A stretch of DNA of 64,000 nucleotides from Paenibacillus gyeongsangnamensis (GTDB lineage: Bacteria > Bacillota > Bacilli > Paenibacillales > NBRC-103111). Shown piece by piece: positions 1 to 9,026 of this stretch (position 1 is its first letter; each line of letters starts with the position of its first letter). The position numbers and the translations under genes are program-made. The DNA is taken from contig NZ_JAQAGZ010000019.1 of assembly GCF_027533625.1 (NCBI RefSeq), positions 122,635 through 186,634 of the forward strand, read 5' to 3'. The notes beneath the pieces are model-generated. The model did no database searches and had not been told where the DNA came from. It saw only the letters and a list, made by a program, of their open reading frames with translations.

Positions 1-232
1 GAAGGTCTTGTGCCGCCTTTAAAGAGATCCGTGAATTCCTGTGGAATTAATGATTTTCCATCAATACGCGTAAACACCAAGGAATTCAGGGTTGAAATCA
101 TATGATTTCCATCTTATCGTATTGTTGAATTGGTGGTTGAACATCGAAAAGATCTTCATGGATGGATTCAATTTTTCCAAGTGTCATTTGTCGAACAATG
201 TTAAACGTGTTTAATATCGCATGGGAAGCCAT
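1..232 (-). pseudogene. DinB-family protein, partial and frameshifted
   Basis: From an ATG at 232 with a good GGAGG site, 44 codons read MASHAILNTFNIVRQMTLGK... and stop at 98. A second frame then continues to the window edge and ends in LIPQEFTDLFKGGTRPS. That resembles LPENYIELFDTGTRPTEW in the other DinB-like gene at 12281. The stretch that would carry the first metal-binding His (HWHIGH in the other copy) is missing, so there is a deletion or frameshift. DinB-like proteins are four-helix metal-binding proteins, often thiol-transferase-like. The 3' part lies outside the window. I infer a decayed gene. Confidence 0.5.
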
Positions 233-344
233 TTTGTATCGTCCTCCGTTAGATAAATTAGATATTCCACTTAAAAATTCTAACTTATGATGATAATGGA
301 ATCAAATTTACGTTTGGACGAAAGCTCTCTCGATATTTCAACTA

Positions 345-376
345 AAGAAAAAAGGACAAGCTCGTAAGCCTGTCCT
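345..376 (-). terminator. Rho-independent terminator
   Basis: Reading the minus strand, GGACAGGCT - TACG - AGCTTGTCC is followed by six T. It lies 20 bp beyond the stop of the frameshifted gene at 396-856 and fits as its terminator. Confidence 0.75.
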
Positions 377-395
377 CGGTACTGCGAACCCGAAT

Positions 396-856
396 TTACG
401 GAGTAGGTGCTAAACCGTTCTGGGCAATACCGGAAAAAGATTCAGGGCCGGTACAGGTAACAACCCCCGTTGAACCAGTGGCGCTTATAAACACTGCATA
501 AACAGTTTCTAAGGCTGCAGGAGCGTTAAGGTCAACAGCATTGAACGTAATCAAGTTAGTTACAGAAATATTAATAGATTCAATTACATGCTCAGCTGTA
601 TAGATGATGGTGCCGCTGCCGAATATAGCGGAACCCCTTTGTATATTAAGAATACGGTTGTGGTTGTCTCAGCTGAAACATTTACACCTACGGTTCCCGT
701 AAGATTAACAATAAGGCCATTCGTTCCTGTGCCCGCTACGCCTTGCGTTTGCAGACCGATAACACCAAACAATGCAGGAACTGTAGTTATGACTGTACCG
801 GGGGAACCGAAAGTGTTGGAATTCTCAGAAACTCTCAAATCAAGAAACCTTCCCAT
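396..856 (-). pseudogene. Small hypothetical secreted/spore-like protein, frameshifted
   Basis: The likely start is the ATG at 856 (GRFLDLRVSEN...), 8 nt from AGGAGG. The first frame runs to 584. In the next frame the same kind of Thr/Val/Ile-rich sequence continues without a break (GTIIYTAEHVIESINIS...) and ends at 396 just before a terminator. One base has been gained or lost near the AAAGGGG run at about 635. The composition (few charged residues, TGT/GVAGTGTNG patterns) suggests a beta-rich surface or exosporium-type protein, but I do not recognise a family. It could be intact if the base is an assembly error. Confidence 0.55.
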
Positions 857-1082
857 TTTCATTACCTCCTGCTATTAAAGGTATAATAGGATACAATATA
901 TTCCTGTAATCTCTGATTTGTTTGGACGTACATTTAGGGTGATACATCCATTTTTATATTTTACTTAGGTATAACAAAGAAACCACTCCATTGTTAGGAG
1001 TGGCTTTGACTTTATATGTTAATATAAATTTCTCCGGATGCATGTCACCCGTCCAGACTAGGCGATCCCGCTTGATACCGTC

Positions 1083-1193
1083 TCACAAATAATCCTGCAT
1101 ATTCAAATGAACGGTATAAGCACCCGCATCCCAATTCCGGTTGAAAAAATCGTCATTGCAGCGAAAGCAGCCTTTGTATTCCAGATCGTGCAT
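1083..1193 (-). CDS. Possible small ORF, unknown
   Basis: A 36-codon frame (MHDLEYKGCFRCNDDFF...) lies 47 bp downstream of the sulfatase stop on the same strand, with a weak GAGAGG upstream. It has a C-x2-C pair (CFRC) and ends NMQDYL. It may be a small gene or the tail of a deleted gene. No function is proposed. Confidence 0.25.
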   Translation of the reverse strand: MHDLEYKGCFRCNDDFFNRNWDAGAYTVHLNMQDYL

Positions 1194-1239
1194 AAATCCT
1201 CTCGTCTATCAGCTCATCATGGAAGTCATCAGCCCGACC

Positions 1240-2766
1240 TCATGCCTGGTCATAATAAGCTTCCAGCCCCGCCAACCCCCGCTTGTCATAAAAGACCGGG
1301 GCTTTGGCCCATGCCACCGCCAACTGCATCAGCAGCTCCGTCTTCAGCCGTTCTCGGACCTTGGCATGCGCCTCGTCCCCATACAGATTCGTCCACTCGT
1401 GCGGATCACTCTGGAGATGGTATAGCTCCCCGCGCGTTTCCTGGCTGCCCGGAGCTTCGTTTCCTGCAGCTCCCTCCAAGTACAGAATCAGCTTCCACTC
1501 TTTTGTCCTCCACATATAAGCAGGCGCAGAGTGTACGGGCGCTCCCTTGCCATGGAATTCGCAGAACGACCCTCTTCGCACCGCATCACCGAGCAGATCG
1601 AGCCCAGGCAGCATCGGATTCCGCGGCAAGCAGGCAACTTTGGACAGCGTAGGGACCAAATCGACTAGCTCGGCCGGTCTGTCGTCGACGGTGCCTCGCT
1701 TCTCCGGTGCGATGAAGGAGCCCGATAAGATCAACGGAACACGTACGCTGCTATCGTACAAGCAATATTTCGAAAACCGGAAACGACGCTCGCCCAGCAT
1801 CTCCCCGTGATCCGATACGAACACAATCATGGCATTGTCGAGCACGCCCCTAATCCGCAGCCTGTCCAGCACCTGACCGAAGTAATGATCCAGCCACGTG
1901 CAATTCGCCCAATAGCGAAGGGTTGTCCGCCGGCGCTCCAACGCTGTCATGCTCTCCCAAACGGCCCGCTTATCCAGATATGCCTTGCGGCTTCCTTGAT
2001 TAATCATATCCGTGGCAGCAAGGTGCGTCTCCACTTCCGTCTCCCAAGGCGGCTGCGGTAATTCGGGTATATCCTCCAGCCGGTAAAGATCTTCAAATTC
2101 CTTAGGCACATTGAAGCCTGCATGCGGCTTCAGAAACGACAAATATAAGAACAGCGGTCTCGTCGAGTCAATACCGCCTTCCTCGATGAAATGCAAGCAT
2201 TGCTCGGCAACCCAGCCGTCGCGGTGATGGTTCATCGGTATGCCGCTGGTTCGGCCGATATAGCCGCTCGCGTTCTCTTCGCCCGCGCCGTAGTCCTTCG
2301 TCTCGTCCATATAAGCTTGCAGCCGCTCGGGATGGATATCGCCCATCATGACGGCACCTTGCTCGTAATGGCCGCTCTCGCGCGCCAATCCGACAGCGCG
2401 GTGCTCGAATCCCCGGGCCGACGGCTCCGCCTTACCCTGTGCATTGTGATTCCAATGCGTCTTTCCGAAGCCTGCGGTTTGATAGCCGGCTCTGCGCATA
2501 AGCTCAGGAAGCGGAGCGGAAGGCAGCAGCTCCTCCTTCGTAATGCCGCCATAATTCGTGCGTACACCTAGCTGCGAGGGATAGAGGCCGTACATCATCG
2601 AATATCGGCTGGGCACGCACATCGGCGCCTGGCACACCGCCTGATTGTAGAGGATGCCCTCATCCGCCAGCCGGTCGATATTCGGCGTCAGAATATGCCT
2701 ATTGTATCGTCCTATGCAGTCCCAGCGCTGCTGGTCTGTCATCAGAAAAATAATATTTGGCTTCAT
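1240..2766 (-). CDS. Sulfatase (arylsulfatase-type hydrolase)
   Basis: Sulfatase of the alkaline-phosphatase superfamily, 508 aa from the second ATG, which sits 9 nt from GGAGGAG (the first ATG, at 2775, is too close). The N-terminal metal site is IIFLMTDQQR (Asp11). The signature CVPSR at about residues 50-54 carries the Cys that is converted to formylglycine. FVSDHGEMLGE near residue 320 is the second metal motif. No signal peptide is visible, so it probably acts in the cytosol on a small sulfate ester or sulfated sugar. It stands alone, so no substrate can be assigned. An anaerobic sulfatase-maturating enzyme, if needed, is not in the window. Confidence 0.88.
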   Translation of the reverse strand: MKPNIIFLMTDQQRWDCIGRYNRHILTPNIDRLADEGILYNQAVCQAPMCVPSRYSMMYGLYPSQLGVRTNYGGITKEELLPSAPLPELMRRAGYQTAGFGKTHWNHNAQGKAEPSARGFEHRAVGLARESGHYEQGAVMMGDIHPERLQAYMDETKDYGAGEENASGYIGRTSGIPMNHHRDGWVAEQCLHFIEEGGIDSTRPLFLYLSFLKPHAGFNVPKEFEDLYRLEDIPELPQPPWETEVETHLAATDMINQGSRKAYLDKRAVWESMTALERRRTTLRYWANCTWLDHYFGQVLDRLRIRGVLDNAMIVFVSDHGEMLGERRFRFSKYCLYDSSVRVPLILSGSFIAPEKRGTVDDRPAELVDLVPTLSKVACLPRNPMLPGLDLLGDAVRRGSFCEFHGKGAPVHSAPAYMWRTKEWKLILYLEGAAGNEAPGSQETRGELYHLQSDPHEWTNLYGDEAHAKVRERLKTELLMQLAVAWAKAPVFYDKRGLAGLEAYYDQA

Positions 2767-2936
2767 ATGCTTCATCTCCTCCGGTATTTACGGGAACGAC
2801 GGCAACTCCGCCTTCCTAATAAAATCACAACCCCGTCTCGCTCTATAGCGCTGTACGACTAACATTAACAAAGCACAGCCTTTCCGGCAATTGTACTTTT
2901 TTGCGTGTTCAGTCGACTAACGCTTGATAGCTGAAT

Positions 2937-2999
2937 AGGCTGCCGATCATACCGACAGCCTATTCGTGGTTGAACTATCGTACCCGTCCCTCAGTTTAG
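2937..2999. repeat. Short intergenic hairpin element, copy 1
   Basis: AGGCTGCCG...CGACAGCCT forms a stem-loop and is followed by TTGAACTATCGTACCCGTC. The same arrangement, a GCTGCC/GGCAGC stem followed by a CTAnCGTnnCCGTTAG tail, recurs in at least seven intergenic gaps between 2.9 and 13.9 kb. Confidence 0.55.
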
Positions 3000-3736
3000 C
3001 AATTGCTCATCTTTTTTACTGACTAAATTTCCAACCTTCTGAATCGGAACACTGAAAATGATTAGTATTGCCGCAAGACAGTCCGTAACGGTCAGTTTTT
3101 CACCCAATAATAAAACGATAAAGATAAGAGTGACAAATGGGGTAAAGAATGTAAAGCTTGCAATTAATGATGCCGAAGAGTATTTCAATGCCCGAAAATA
3201 TAAGAAAAATCCAAGTACAATATTGCTCATACTCAACCATAATACACCGTAAAAGTCTGTTTTTTGAGGAATTATAAAGCGGGATGACGCAAGATTAGCT
3301 CCGACCGATAAAACAAAAGCAACAATTGTTATAAAAAAAGTGCTAACCAGAATATCTTTCTGATTCTTCTTAATAAGGTTCGTAAACAGCCCCCAACTTA
3401 CTGCAGCTAAAACCGCGAATATGTCCCCCTTGAAGTTCGGAAATTTATATTTGCTAAATCGCCTTTTGTTATGAGAAGAATTGTTCCCATAAAACCCATA
3501 GCTATTGAAATAATCTTATATAGGTTTAACTTCTCTTTACGCGCTGGAGATTTGGTGACTAAATCATAAACGAATAACATGCTTCCCAGCAAAATAAGGC
3601 ATTTCCCCATTGCCCAACGTCCATACATATTAAGTTTCCTAGCATAATTTAATAGTGAATCCATGATAAGGAGAATGAATCTTAATGACATGTAATGGTG
3701 GTTTGCTAATAGAATGCCATATCCGCCTCTGGTCAT
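2991..3736 (-). pseudogene. DMT (EamA) transporter, decayed
   Basis: Three overlapping pieces in two frames form one EamA-like protein: LNLYKIISIAMGFMGTILLI (up to 3407), then FAVLAAVSWGLFTNL, then SMSNIVLGFFLYFRALKYSS to the stop at 2991. The frame changes near 3434. The N-terminal third (3600-3736) no longer looks like membrane helices. EamA proteins have ten helices in two repeats; only about six remain. It is a second DMT gene, 600 bp from the intact one at 4331. Confidence 0.7.
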
Positions 3737-4139
3737 GGAAAAACAAGTGGGGATTTTATTAGACAGTAACCTATCATAGTTTTAATAAAATCAAGGAGCA
3801 GCTGCCACCGTGGTAAACTGCTCCTTGGTTCGTTCAACTACCGTACCATTAAAGTAATCTGCCCTTCCCTCGGTTCAAACTACAGAAAGAGACCCACAGC
3901 TCATGCTGCGGGTCTAAAAGGTTTATATATTAAAAAGGGGGTCAAGTTTTATTATAATCTTAGTTCATTAACACAGTTTAAAAATCAGGTTGCATTTTTA
4001 TTACAGATTTCTTCACGACGATGTTGCTGTAATCGTTCTCCATTAGAACGGGCTGCCGTTGTTGTCGTCAGTCTGGTATCGTTATGCTAACGTACCCGTC
4101 GTATTATGAGGTCAGCCAGTTTTTACTGGTTGACCTCTG
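3737..4139. other. Intergenic region with hairpins, no gene seen
   Basis: It contains a stem AAGGAGCAG...CTGCTCCTT (3794-3828) followed by TTCAACTACCGTACCATTAAAG, a degenerate GCTGCC element with GCTAACGTACCCGTCG (4050-4096), and the stem GAGGTCAGCCAGT/ACTGGTTGACCTC (4109-4138). The last stem lies directly after the 63-aa ORF and may act as its terminator, though there is no T-run. I see no reading frame worth naming. Confidence 0.5.
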
Positions 4140-4331
4140 TTAGCTAGAGGTGTATTTATCGGTAGCCGGGGCTGAACGATCGTACCCCCACGTCTGGCCG
4201 ATGAGCCGTTCATCCACAAAGAAGGTGTTGTGTCCCCGTGACAACGAAAAGACCCGCCCGGCGTGATTCGTGAGCCGTATTTGCAGCCGGGCAGATCCAA
4301 TGTTTCGCTCCTTATCCGCTGACTCGGCCAT
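4140..4331 (-). CDS. Small hypothetical protein coupled to DMT transporter
   Basis: 63 aa. Its ATG overlaps the stop of the upstream transporter gene (TAATG), which suggests translational coupling and a real gene. The sequence (…LQIRLTNHAGRVFSLSRG) is soluble, with no membrane segment or Cys motif. I do not recognise a family. It may also be the surviving end of a longer protein, because the next 400 bp on this strand are non-coding. Confidence 0.4.
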   Translation of the reverse strand: MAESADKERNIGSARLQIRLTNHAGRVFSLSRGHNTFFVDERLIGQTWGYDRSAPATDKYTSS

Positions 4332-5245
4332 TAGGCACCCTTTGCGCCCAATCCAGCTTTTGGCTCGTGCGGCAGCCGCTGCTTCATGTTCGTGATAGCG
4401 ACGCCGGCCAGGATCAGCACCCCGCCACTGAGCTGCGCGAGCAGGATCGGGTCACCCAGCACAAAATGGCTGACGATGATGGCGATAAAAGGCGGGATGT
4501 TCATGAACATGGCACTCATGGATGCACCAGCGACCGCGATGCCCTGGTTCCACCAGAAGCCTGCAAGCCCTTGGCCGATGACGGCAACGCAGACGAGCAG
4601 CGCCCATGTGAACACCCGATGGCTGGCGTGCATGTCGCCGTTCAGCGCTTCTACCGCGACGGCCGGCGACATGAGGATCGTGCCGATCACCGTGGAGTAG
4701 ATCGTCACCTCGTACGAAGTCATCGCCTTCGTCAGCTTGTTGATGAACAGCAGGCTGACTGACATGCCAAGCATCGCAACAAGCAAATACACATCGCCGT
4801 GGGAGATGCCTAGCTGCTTGCCTCCGTACAGGACGATGCAGACGACGCCGATGAGAGCCACCATGGCTCCGACCAACTTCTGCCCAGTGATGACCTCCTT
4901 GAGGAACATACGCGACATCAGCGTCGTCGCGATTGGGGCCAGCGCGATGATTAGCGCAGCGTTGCCCGCCGTTGACTCCTGCAGACCGGTAAAATAAAAC
5001 AACTGGTTGATCAGCGTGCCAGTGATGCCGGCCATCAGCAGCAAGCCCCACTCGCGAATCTTCGGCCACCGCATCGATTTATTGATGATTGCCACCGAAA
5101 TGAGGAAGAACGACATGACAACCAAGCGCGCAAAAGAAAGAAAAATCGGAGAGAAATCGCGCAACATGTACGCGCTCGCCACGTAGTTGCCTCCCCAGAG
5201 CAGGGAGACGCCCCATAATTTAAGCAGTACTGTACGATCTGGCAT
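4331..5245 (-). CDS. DMT-superfamily transporter (EamA, ten helices)
   Basis: 304-aa integral membrane protein with two EamA repeats, about residues 8-140 and 150-290. The signature patterns are WGGNYVASAY at the first helix, GLQESTAGNAALIIALAPI in repeat one, and AGASMSAMFMNIPPFIAII in repeat two. The family exports metabolites, amino acids or drugs; no substrate can be read from sequence. The length is normal for the family. It is monocistronic apart from the overlapping 63-aa ORF. Confidence 0.85.
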   Translation of the reverse strand: MPDRTVLLKLWGVSLLWGGNYVASAYMLRDFSPIFLSFARLVVMSFFLISVAIINKSMRWPKIREWGLLLMAGITGTLINQLFYFTGLQESTAGNAALIIALAPIATTLMSRMFLKEVITGQKLVGAMVALIGVVCIVLYGGKQLGISHGDVYLLVAMLGMSVSLLFINKLTKAMTSYEVTIYSTVIGTILMSPAVAVEALNGDMHASHRVFTWALLVCVAVIGQGLAGFWWNQGIAVAGASMSAMFMNIPPFIAIIVSHFVLGDPILLAQLSGGVLILAGVAITNMKQRLPHEPKAGLGAKGA

Positions 5246-5418
5246 GAAATTGTGTTCTCCTTGACGCTCGAATTAGATAACTGCGATAGCCCCTCGTCCA
5301 CTGCCTCAGCGGGTTCGAAGGGCTTCCCTTCTTAAACCCATTATACTCGAATTATTCAAACCCATCACCATGCTATCGTACTCCGTTAGCGCAATTCTGC
5401 CATGCTGGGATGAAGTTA

Positions 5419-6054
5419 TTATCTTAAAGGATATTTAAGTGTAATTGCTTCCTTTCTTAATTCCTCATAAAAGAAATAATTATGGTCTGCGCCAACAATA
5501 CAAAGAATCCTTTTATCGGGATTGGCTTTAAATGTGTTTACTACCCGTTTAATCATAATATGGTTCCTGACTATCCACCGAAAATTTTGCGATACTGGAT
5601 TGATCTGAAACAACCAATCATATTTTTGCTTGGCTAAATTATCAAACTCCTTCGAATTAAAAGGAATAGTTCCATAAGAGTGAGCATTCATTTGCTTTGA
5701 AAACCATTCGTCATCAATTTTCTCAAGCTCAGTCTGTTCCTCTTTTGAATAATCTTCGAATGGCGAAAAATTGTTCCAGACATCCGGTTCAAACCAGTCA
5801 ATGGGGACAAACTCAATACTGTGCTCTTCACATAAAGGGAAAATCAGTTCCCAATATTCACTAGCGGGTTCTCCCCAATAACCTTTTTCTTTTTTGTTAT
5901 TTAAGTACTTTTCCCAGCTTCTCGGATGAACTTCGCCACATATAATATCCGGCTTAAACTCCAAAATAATCTCCTTATAAAGATCGAGAGGACATTGATA
6001 CCTATCTCTTAATTCATTATTATGTATCGTCCCTAAGATTCCAACAGTGGTCAT
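5419..6054 (-). CDS. TraB/ChaN-like hypothetical protein
   Basis: 211 aa, cytosolic, no membrane segment. It begins VGILGTIHNNELR (a GTxH motif) and ends ILCIVGADHNYFFYEELR (a GxxH motif), with an acidic residue in ICGEVHPRSW. This spacing of two His motifs around a Glu is that of the TraB/ChaN/EreA-like superfamily. The group includes putative metal-dependent hydrolases and proteins of unknown role. The assignment is by motif only, and an uncharacterised DUF is equally possible. It is a single gene with no obvious partner. Confidence 0.55.
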   Translation of the reverse strand: MTTVGILGTIHNNELRDRYQCPLDLYKEIILEFKPDIICGEVHPRSWEKYLNNKKEKGYWGEPASEYWELIFPLCEEHSIEFVPIDWFEPDVWNNFSPFEDYSKEEQTELEKIDDEWFSKQMNAHSYGTIPFNSKEFDNLAKQKYDWLFQINPVSQNFRWIVRNHIMIKRVVNTFKANPDKRILCIVGADHNYFFYEELRKEAITLKYPLR

Positions 6055-6648
6055 AGCATAATTCCCCTCTTTTAATTTATCTAAGTTTGATTTAATACGT
6101 CGATATTACCATAACATGGAATTGGAGTCCCCATGTTTTTTTGTGATTTTATACCACTTTTTCTGCGCATAACTGCCCTTTAGTTCAACAGGCAGCCAAT
6201 AATGCCGACTGACTGTTCGTCATGACGCTATCATCTCTCGTAATCAGTTCAACTCACCAGTTAAATTAGAATGCCTTGCCACTAAACAAAAATCAGGTTC
6301 TTCTTCGGAAGAAGGCACCTCTCGATGATTATACTAACAAGAACCTGGTGTAAAATAATTAGAAAGAGTTACCTCACCGGCAGTTGGTTATTTCAGTTTC
6401 GCCTCATCGGTTTCGTCTCCTGGATCGTCATCCTCAGCATCGTCATCAGCCACATAACTGTGGAATGGGAACCGCCGCCCAGCCGCTTCTGATCGGTGTC
6501 AAATTCAGGCAATCCTCTCTGCCTCTCTTCTAGGGAAAAAACAAAAGCGTGGCACAAACCGCTCTCATGAAAAAGTAAAAACAGTACCGAGCCTGGGGCA
6601 GGCCGGCACTGCATCAATCAATTATTGCATATGCGAATTCCTATCGCC
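6055..6648. other. Intergenic region, hairpins and a possible gene tail
   Basis: It holds a degenerate GCTGCC hairpin element (6188-6256) and a stem CAGGTTCTT/AAGAACCTG (6294-6347) enclosing a smaller TTCTTCGGAAGAA stem. On the minus strand a short frame ending at about 6391 reads FPFHSYVADDDAEDDDPG, an acidic C-terminal-tail type of sequence with nothing recognisable upstream. I regard it as a remnant at most. Confidence 0.4.
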
Positions 6649-7461
6649 TCACTTTCCGGCTAACAGCGGGAACACTCCCCCTTGCAGTCTGGTGCCTGGA
6701 GCAAGCTTAAGCGGCTTCGTCACGACATGGTCTTTGCCGTCATACACCACGCCATCCGGCATGAATATAATAGCGAGCACCCGCCTGGGTTTGTCCGTTT
6801 TGTTCGGGTGGGAGTAATGAAAGGTGAGTCCCGTGTGAAATGTGCAGCTGCCTTTGCGGAGCGGTACATTGACCGGTTGGGTATTGTCCAGTCCCGTGCC
6901 TTGTACATATTGAAATATATCCTGCGGATCCGACAGATTAATGCCGCGGAGCTTGCCGATCTTATGCGAGCCCGGTATGAACATCATGCAGCCGTTTTGT
7001 TCGTCCACATCATCCAGTGGAATCCATGCGGACAAGGTCTGATGAGCAAACTGATCCTTCATGGGCCAATAAGGGAAATCTTGATGCCAAGGTGTTGCCT
7101 TGGAATCCTGGGGCATCTTCCACAGCGCATGATCGTGAAACAGCCGAATTCCGCTGGCTCCGGAGAGCTTTAAGGCGATGCTGGCAAGTTTCGGATGCGT
7201 CGTATATCTCGCCATGCCGGCGTGGTCGCGCCATACATTGACCTTTTGGTTCAGCACGCGGTAGTAGTTCAGCCTCGCCTCTGGATTGGACGTCCTTACG
7301 GACAGCCCTTCTTCCTCACTCATGGACTCCTCTATAAACATGGTTAACTCTTTAATCTCTTCTGCGGTCAATACGTTATCGACCTGGACGAAGCCGTACT
7401 CTTGGAAGAACGCCATCTGCTCCTCGCTAACCTCCTGCCGCTTTACATCTGCATTTGCCAT
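6649..7461 (-). CDS. Phytanoyl-CoA dioxygenase (PhyH) family protein
   Basis: 270-aa Fe(II)/2-oxoglutarate-dependent oxygenase. The iron ligands are visible as the HxD pair in PWHQDFPYW (about residues 124-126) and a distal His in TFHYSHPN (about residue 216). The Arg in DKPRRVLAIIF, about ten residues later, would bind 2-oxoglutarate. The family hydroxylates small molecules or lipids; the substrate is unknown. It is divergently transcribed from an AraC-type regulator 176 bp away. That arrangement suggests the regulator controls it, perhaps in carbohydrate or secondary-metabolite use as in many Paenibacillus PhyH/AraC pairs (inference). Confidence 0.88.
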   Translation of the reverse strand: MANADVKRQEVSEEQMAFFQEYGFVQVDNVLTAEEIKELTMFIEESMSEEEGLSVRTSNPEARLNYYRVLNQKVNVWRDHAGMARYTTHPKLASIALKLSGASGIRLFHDHALWKMPQDSKATPWHQDFPYWPMKDQFAHQTLSAWIPLDDVDEQNGCMMFIPGSHKIGKLRGINLSDPQDIFQYVQGTGLDNTQPVNVPLRKGSCTFHTGLTFHYSHPNKTDKPRRVLAIIFMPDGVVYDGKDHVVTKPLKLAPGTRLQGGVFPLLAGK

Positions 7462-7637
7462 AATCTATACCTCCGTTTCTCATCCTGAATTTACCTTACC
7501 ACCCGGGAACTCGAGAAACTTGGAGATTTTTTCAAAAAACTATGCAAATTCTTCATTTGGAGTTTATCTGTTTGACCTGCATCTTTGAATGGACTCTAAT
7601 AAGGAATTTTACTTATACTGGGGAATAAGGGGGGGGC

Positions 7638-8519
7638 ATGATGACACGTTATAAGAATGAGCAATTTTTCGAAATTGATGGATTCCCTTTCTTTATTGAT
7701 GTATTTCCGGTTCCGCATGCCGTTCCGACACACTCTCATGAGTTCGTCGAGCTGGTCTACGTGAGAAGCGGCCGCGGGCTGCATACGTACCGAGGTGAAC
7801 AATACGTCATCCAGGAAGGGGATGTATTCATCATCGAGCCGGAAGCGCAGCACGCATACGAGTTAGAGCCCGGCTTTTGCTTTGATGTATATAATGTCCT
7901 GTTCCACCCTTCCTTCTTAGCGGAGGAACTCAAAGCTCTGGGGCAAGTCGAATCCTTCATCGACTTCTTTTATTTGGAGCCGTTTACCCGCAATTCAACC
8001 TTGTTTCAGACACGACTGTCGCTGACGACGGCTCAGCAATCCGAAGCCAAATTTTTGCTGCAGCAGATGCTGGCGGAATTCTCAGGCAAACAGATCGGCT
8101 ACCGTTTGCTGGTCAAGACGAAGTTAATCGAGACGCTGGTCTTCTTGAGCCGGTGCTATGCCGCCAAACAGACCAACTCGCTCGGCACCCAACCGGACGA
8201 TAAGGCTCTGATCGGAAGAGTCTGTGATTTTATCGCCGCCCATTGTGAGAAGCCGCTGACTCTGGAACAGGTCAGCCGGATGTGCGGACTGGGCAGCACG
8301 TCCTTCTCCTTAAAGTTCAAGCAGCAGACAGGCTGCACTTTCCTGGAGTACCGCAACGAAATGCGTATCCGCCTGGCGAAGCGTCTGCTGGCGCAGACGG
8401 CGGACAAAATCATTGCCATCGCCCATGAAACCGGCTTTGAAGATATCAGTCACTTTAATCGTACCTTCAAGCTCCTCACCGGGATGACGCCTAGAGCATA
8501 CAGGCTTAAGAGTAAATAG
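7638..8519 (+). CDS. AraC-family transcriptional regulator
   Basis: 293 aa. The N-terminal cupin (about residues 15-95, HSHEFVELVYVRSGRG, then GDVFIIEPEAQHAY) should bind a small effector. The C-terminal double helix-turn-helix (about residues 195-290) includes LTLEQVSRMCGLGSTSFSLK and the family signature HFNRTFKLLTGMTPRAYR. The length is typical. It sits divergently next to the PhyH dioxygenase at 6649-7461 and is the likely regulator of it. The RBS is a G-rich run (GGGGGG) before ATGATG; either Met could start. Confidence 0.9.
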   Translation: MMTRYKNEQFFEIDGFPFFIDVFPVPHAVPTHSHEFVELVYVRSGRGLHTYRGEQYVIQEGDVFIIEPEAQHAYELEPGFCFDVYNVLFHPSFLAEELKALGQVESFIDFFYLEPFTRNSTLFQTRLSLTTAQQSEAKFLLQQMLAEFSGKQIGYRLLVKTKLIETLVFLSRCYAAKQTNSLGTQPDDKALIGRVCDFIAAHCEKPLTLEQVSRMCGLGSTSFSLKFKQQTGCTFLEYRNEMRIRLAKRLLAQTADKIIAIAHETGFEDISHFNRTFKLLTGMTPRAYRLKSK

Positions 8520-8635
8520 GCGAAATCGCGATTAACTTCCAGAACATAAATAAAAGGACTTACTGGTAAGCAGCTCGAAAAATCTTTCTTGATTCTCTGG
8601 AGCGACGGTTGCCGATGTATCATTTGCAGCCCATA

Positions 8636-8690
8636 AAAAGAGGCCACCGATATCATTGATATCGGCAGCCTCATTGTTTTAATTCAAATG
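8636..8690. repeat. Short intergenic hairpin element, copy
   Basis: AGAGGCCACCGATATC - ATT - GATATCGGCAGCCTC forms a near-perfect stem. It is followed by TTTTAATTC. Same family as 2937-2999. Confidence 0.5.
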
Positions 8691-8759
8691 GTGTTTGTTC
8701 GTCTAGAACAGGCACTTTTTGATAAAGCCAATTTTTAGCATTGCGTTGTAGTCTAACAA

Positions 8760-8912
8760 TTAACACAATCTAATCTCCTTGTCGATATCAATGTCTGAAA
8801 GACTATCCCTTACTTCAATAGGCAAGTATTGTATTTGGTTCTTGCAGTAACCTAAGAAATGGAACCAGGAAGATTCTTTATATGCATTCGATAAGATATC
8901 AATGTTACTCAT
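8760..8912 (-). CDS. Small hypothetical protein
   Basis: 50 aa from the ATG at 8912, which has an excellent AAGGAGG site 9 nt upstream. The longer frame to 8969 has no RBS. The sequence MSNIDILSNAYKESSWFHFL... ends in Cys and has no recognisable domain. The strong RBS argues for translation. It could be a truncated remnant, because the next 200 bp are non-coding. Confidence 0.45.
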   Translation of the reverse strand: MSNIDILSNAYKESSWFHFLGYCKNQIQYLPIEVRDSLSDIDIDKEIRLC

Positions 8913-8942
8913 AAAAAGTTTCCTCCTTAAGATAATCCTGTT

Positions 8943-9014
8943 AACTGAGCGGATAACAACGACTGCCAAAGGGCAACCGCAATTCTGCTATCGTCTCCGT
9001 TAGTGCAACAGTAC
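8943..9014. repeat. Short intergenic hairpin element, copy
   Basis: The stem is degenerate here (GACTGCCAAAGGGCAACC), but the tail CTGCTATCGTCTCCGTTAGTGCAAC is well preserved. A near-identical tail, ATGCTATCGTACTCCGTTAG, is found alone at 5370-5391. Confidence 0.45.
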
Positions 9015-9026
9015 ACTAGAATATTG

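Noticed and set aside
6393..6617. 74-codon minus-strand frame
   Set aside because: No RBS and no family resemblance. A different frame in the same place looks more protein-like, so this is probably not a gene.
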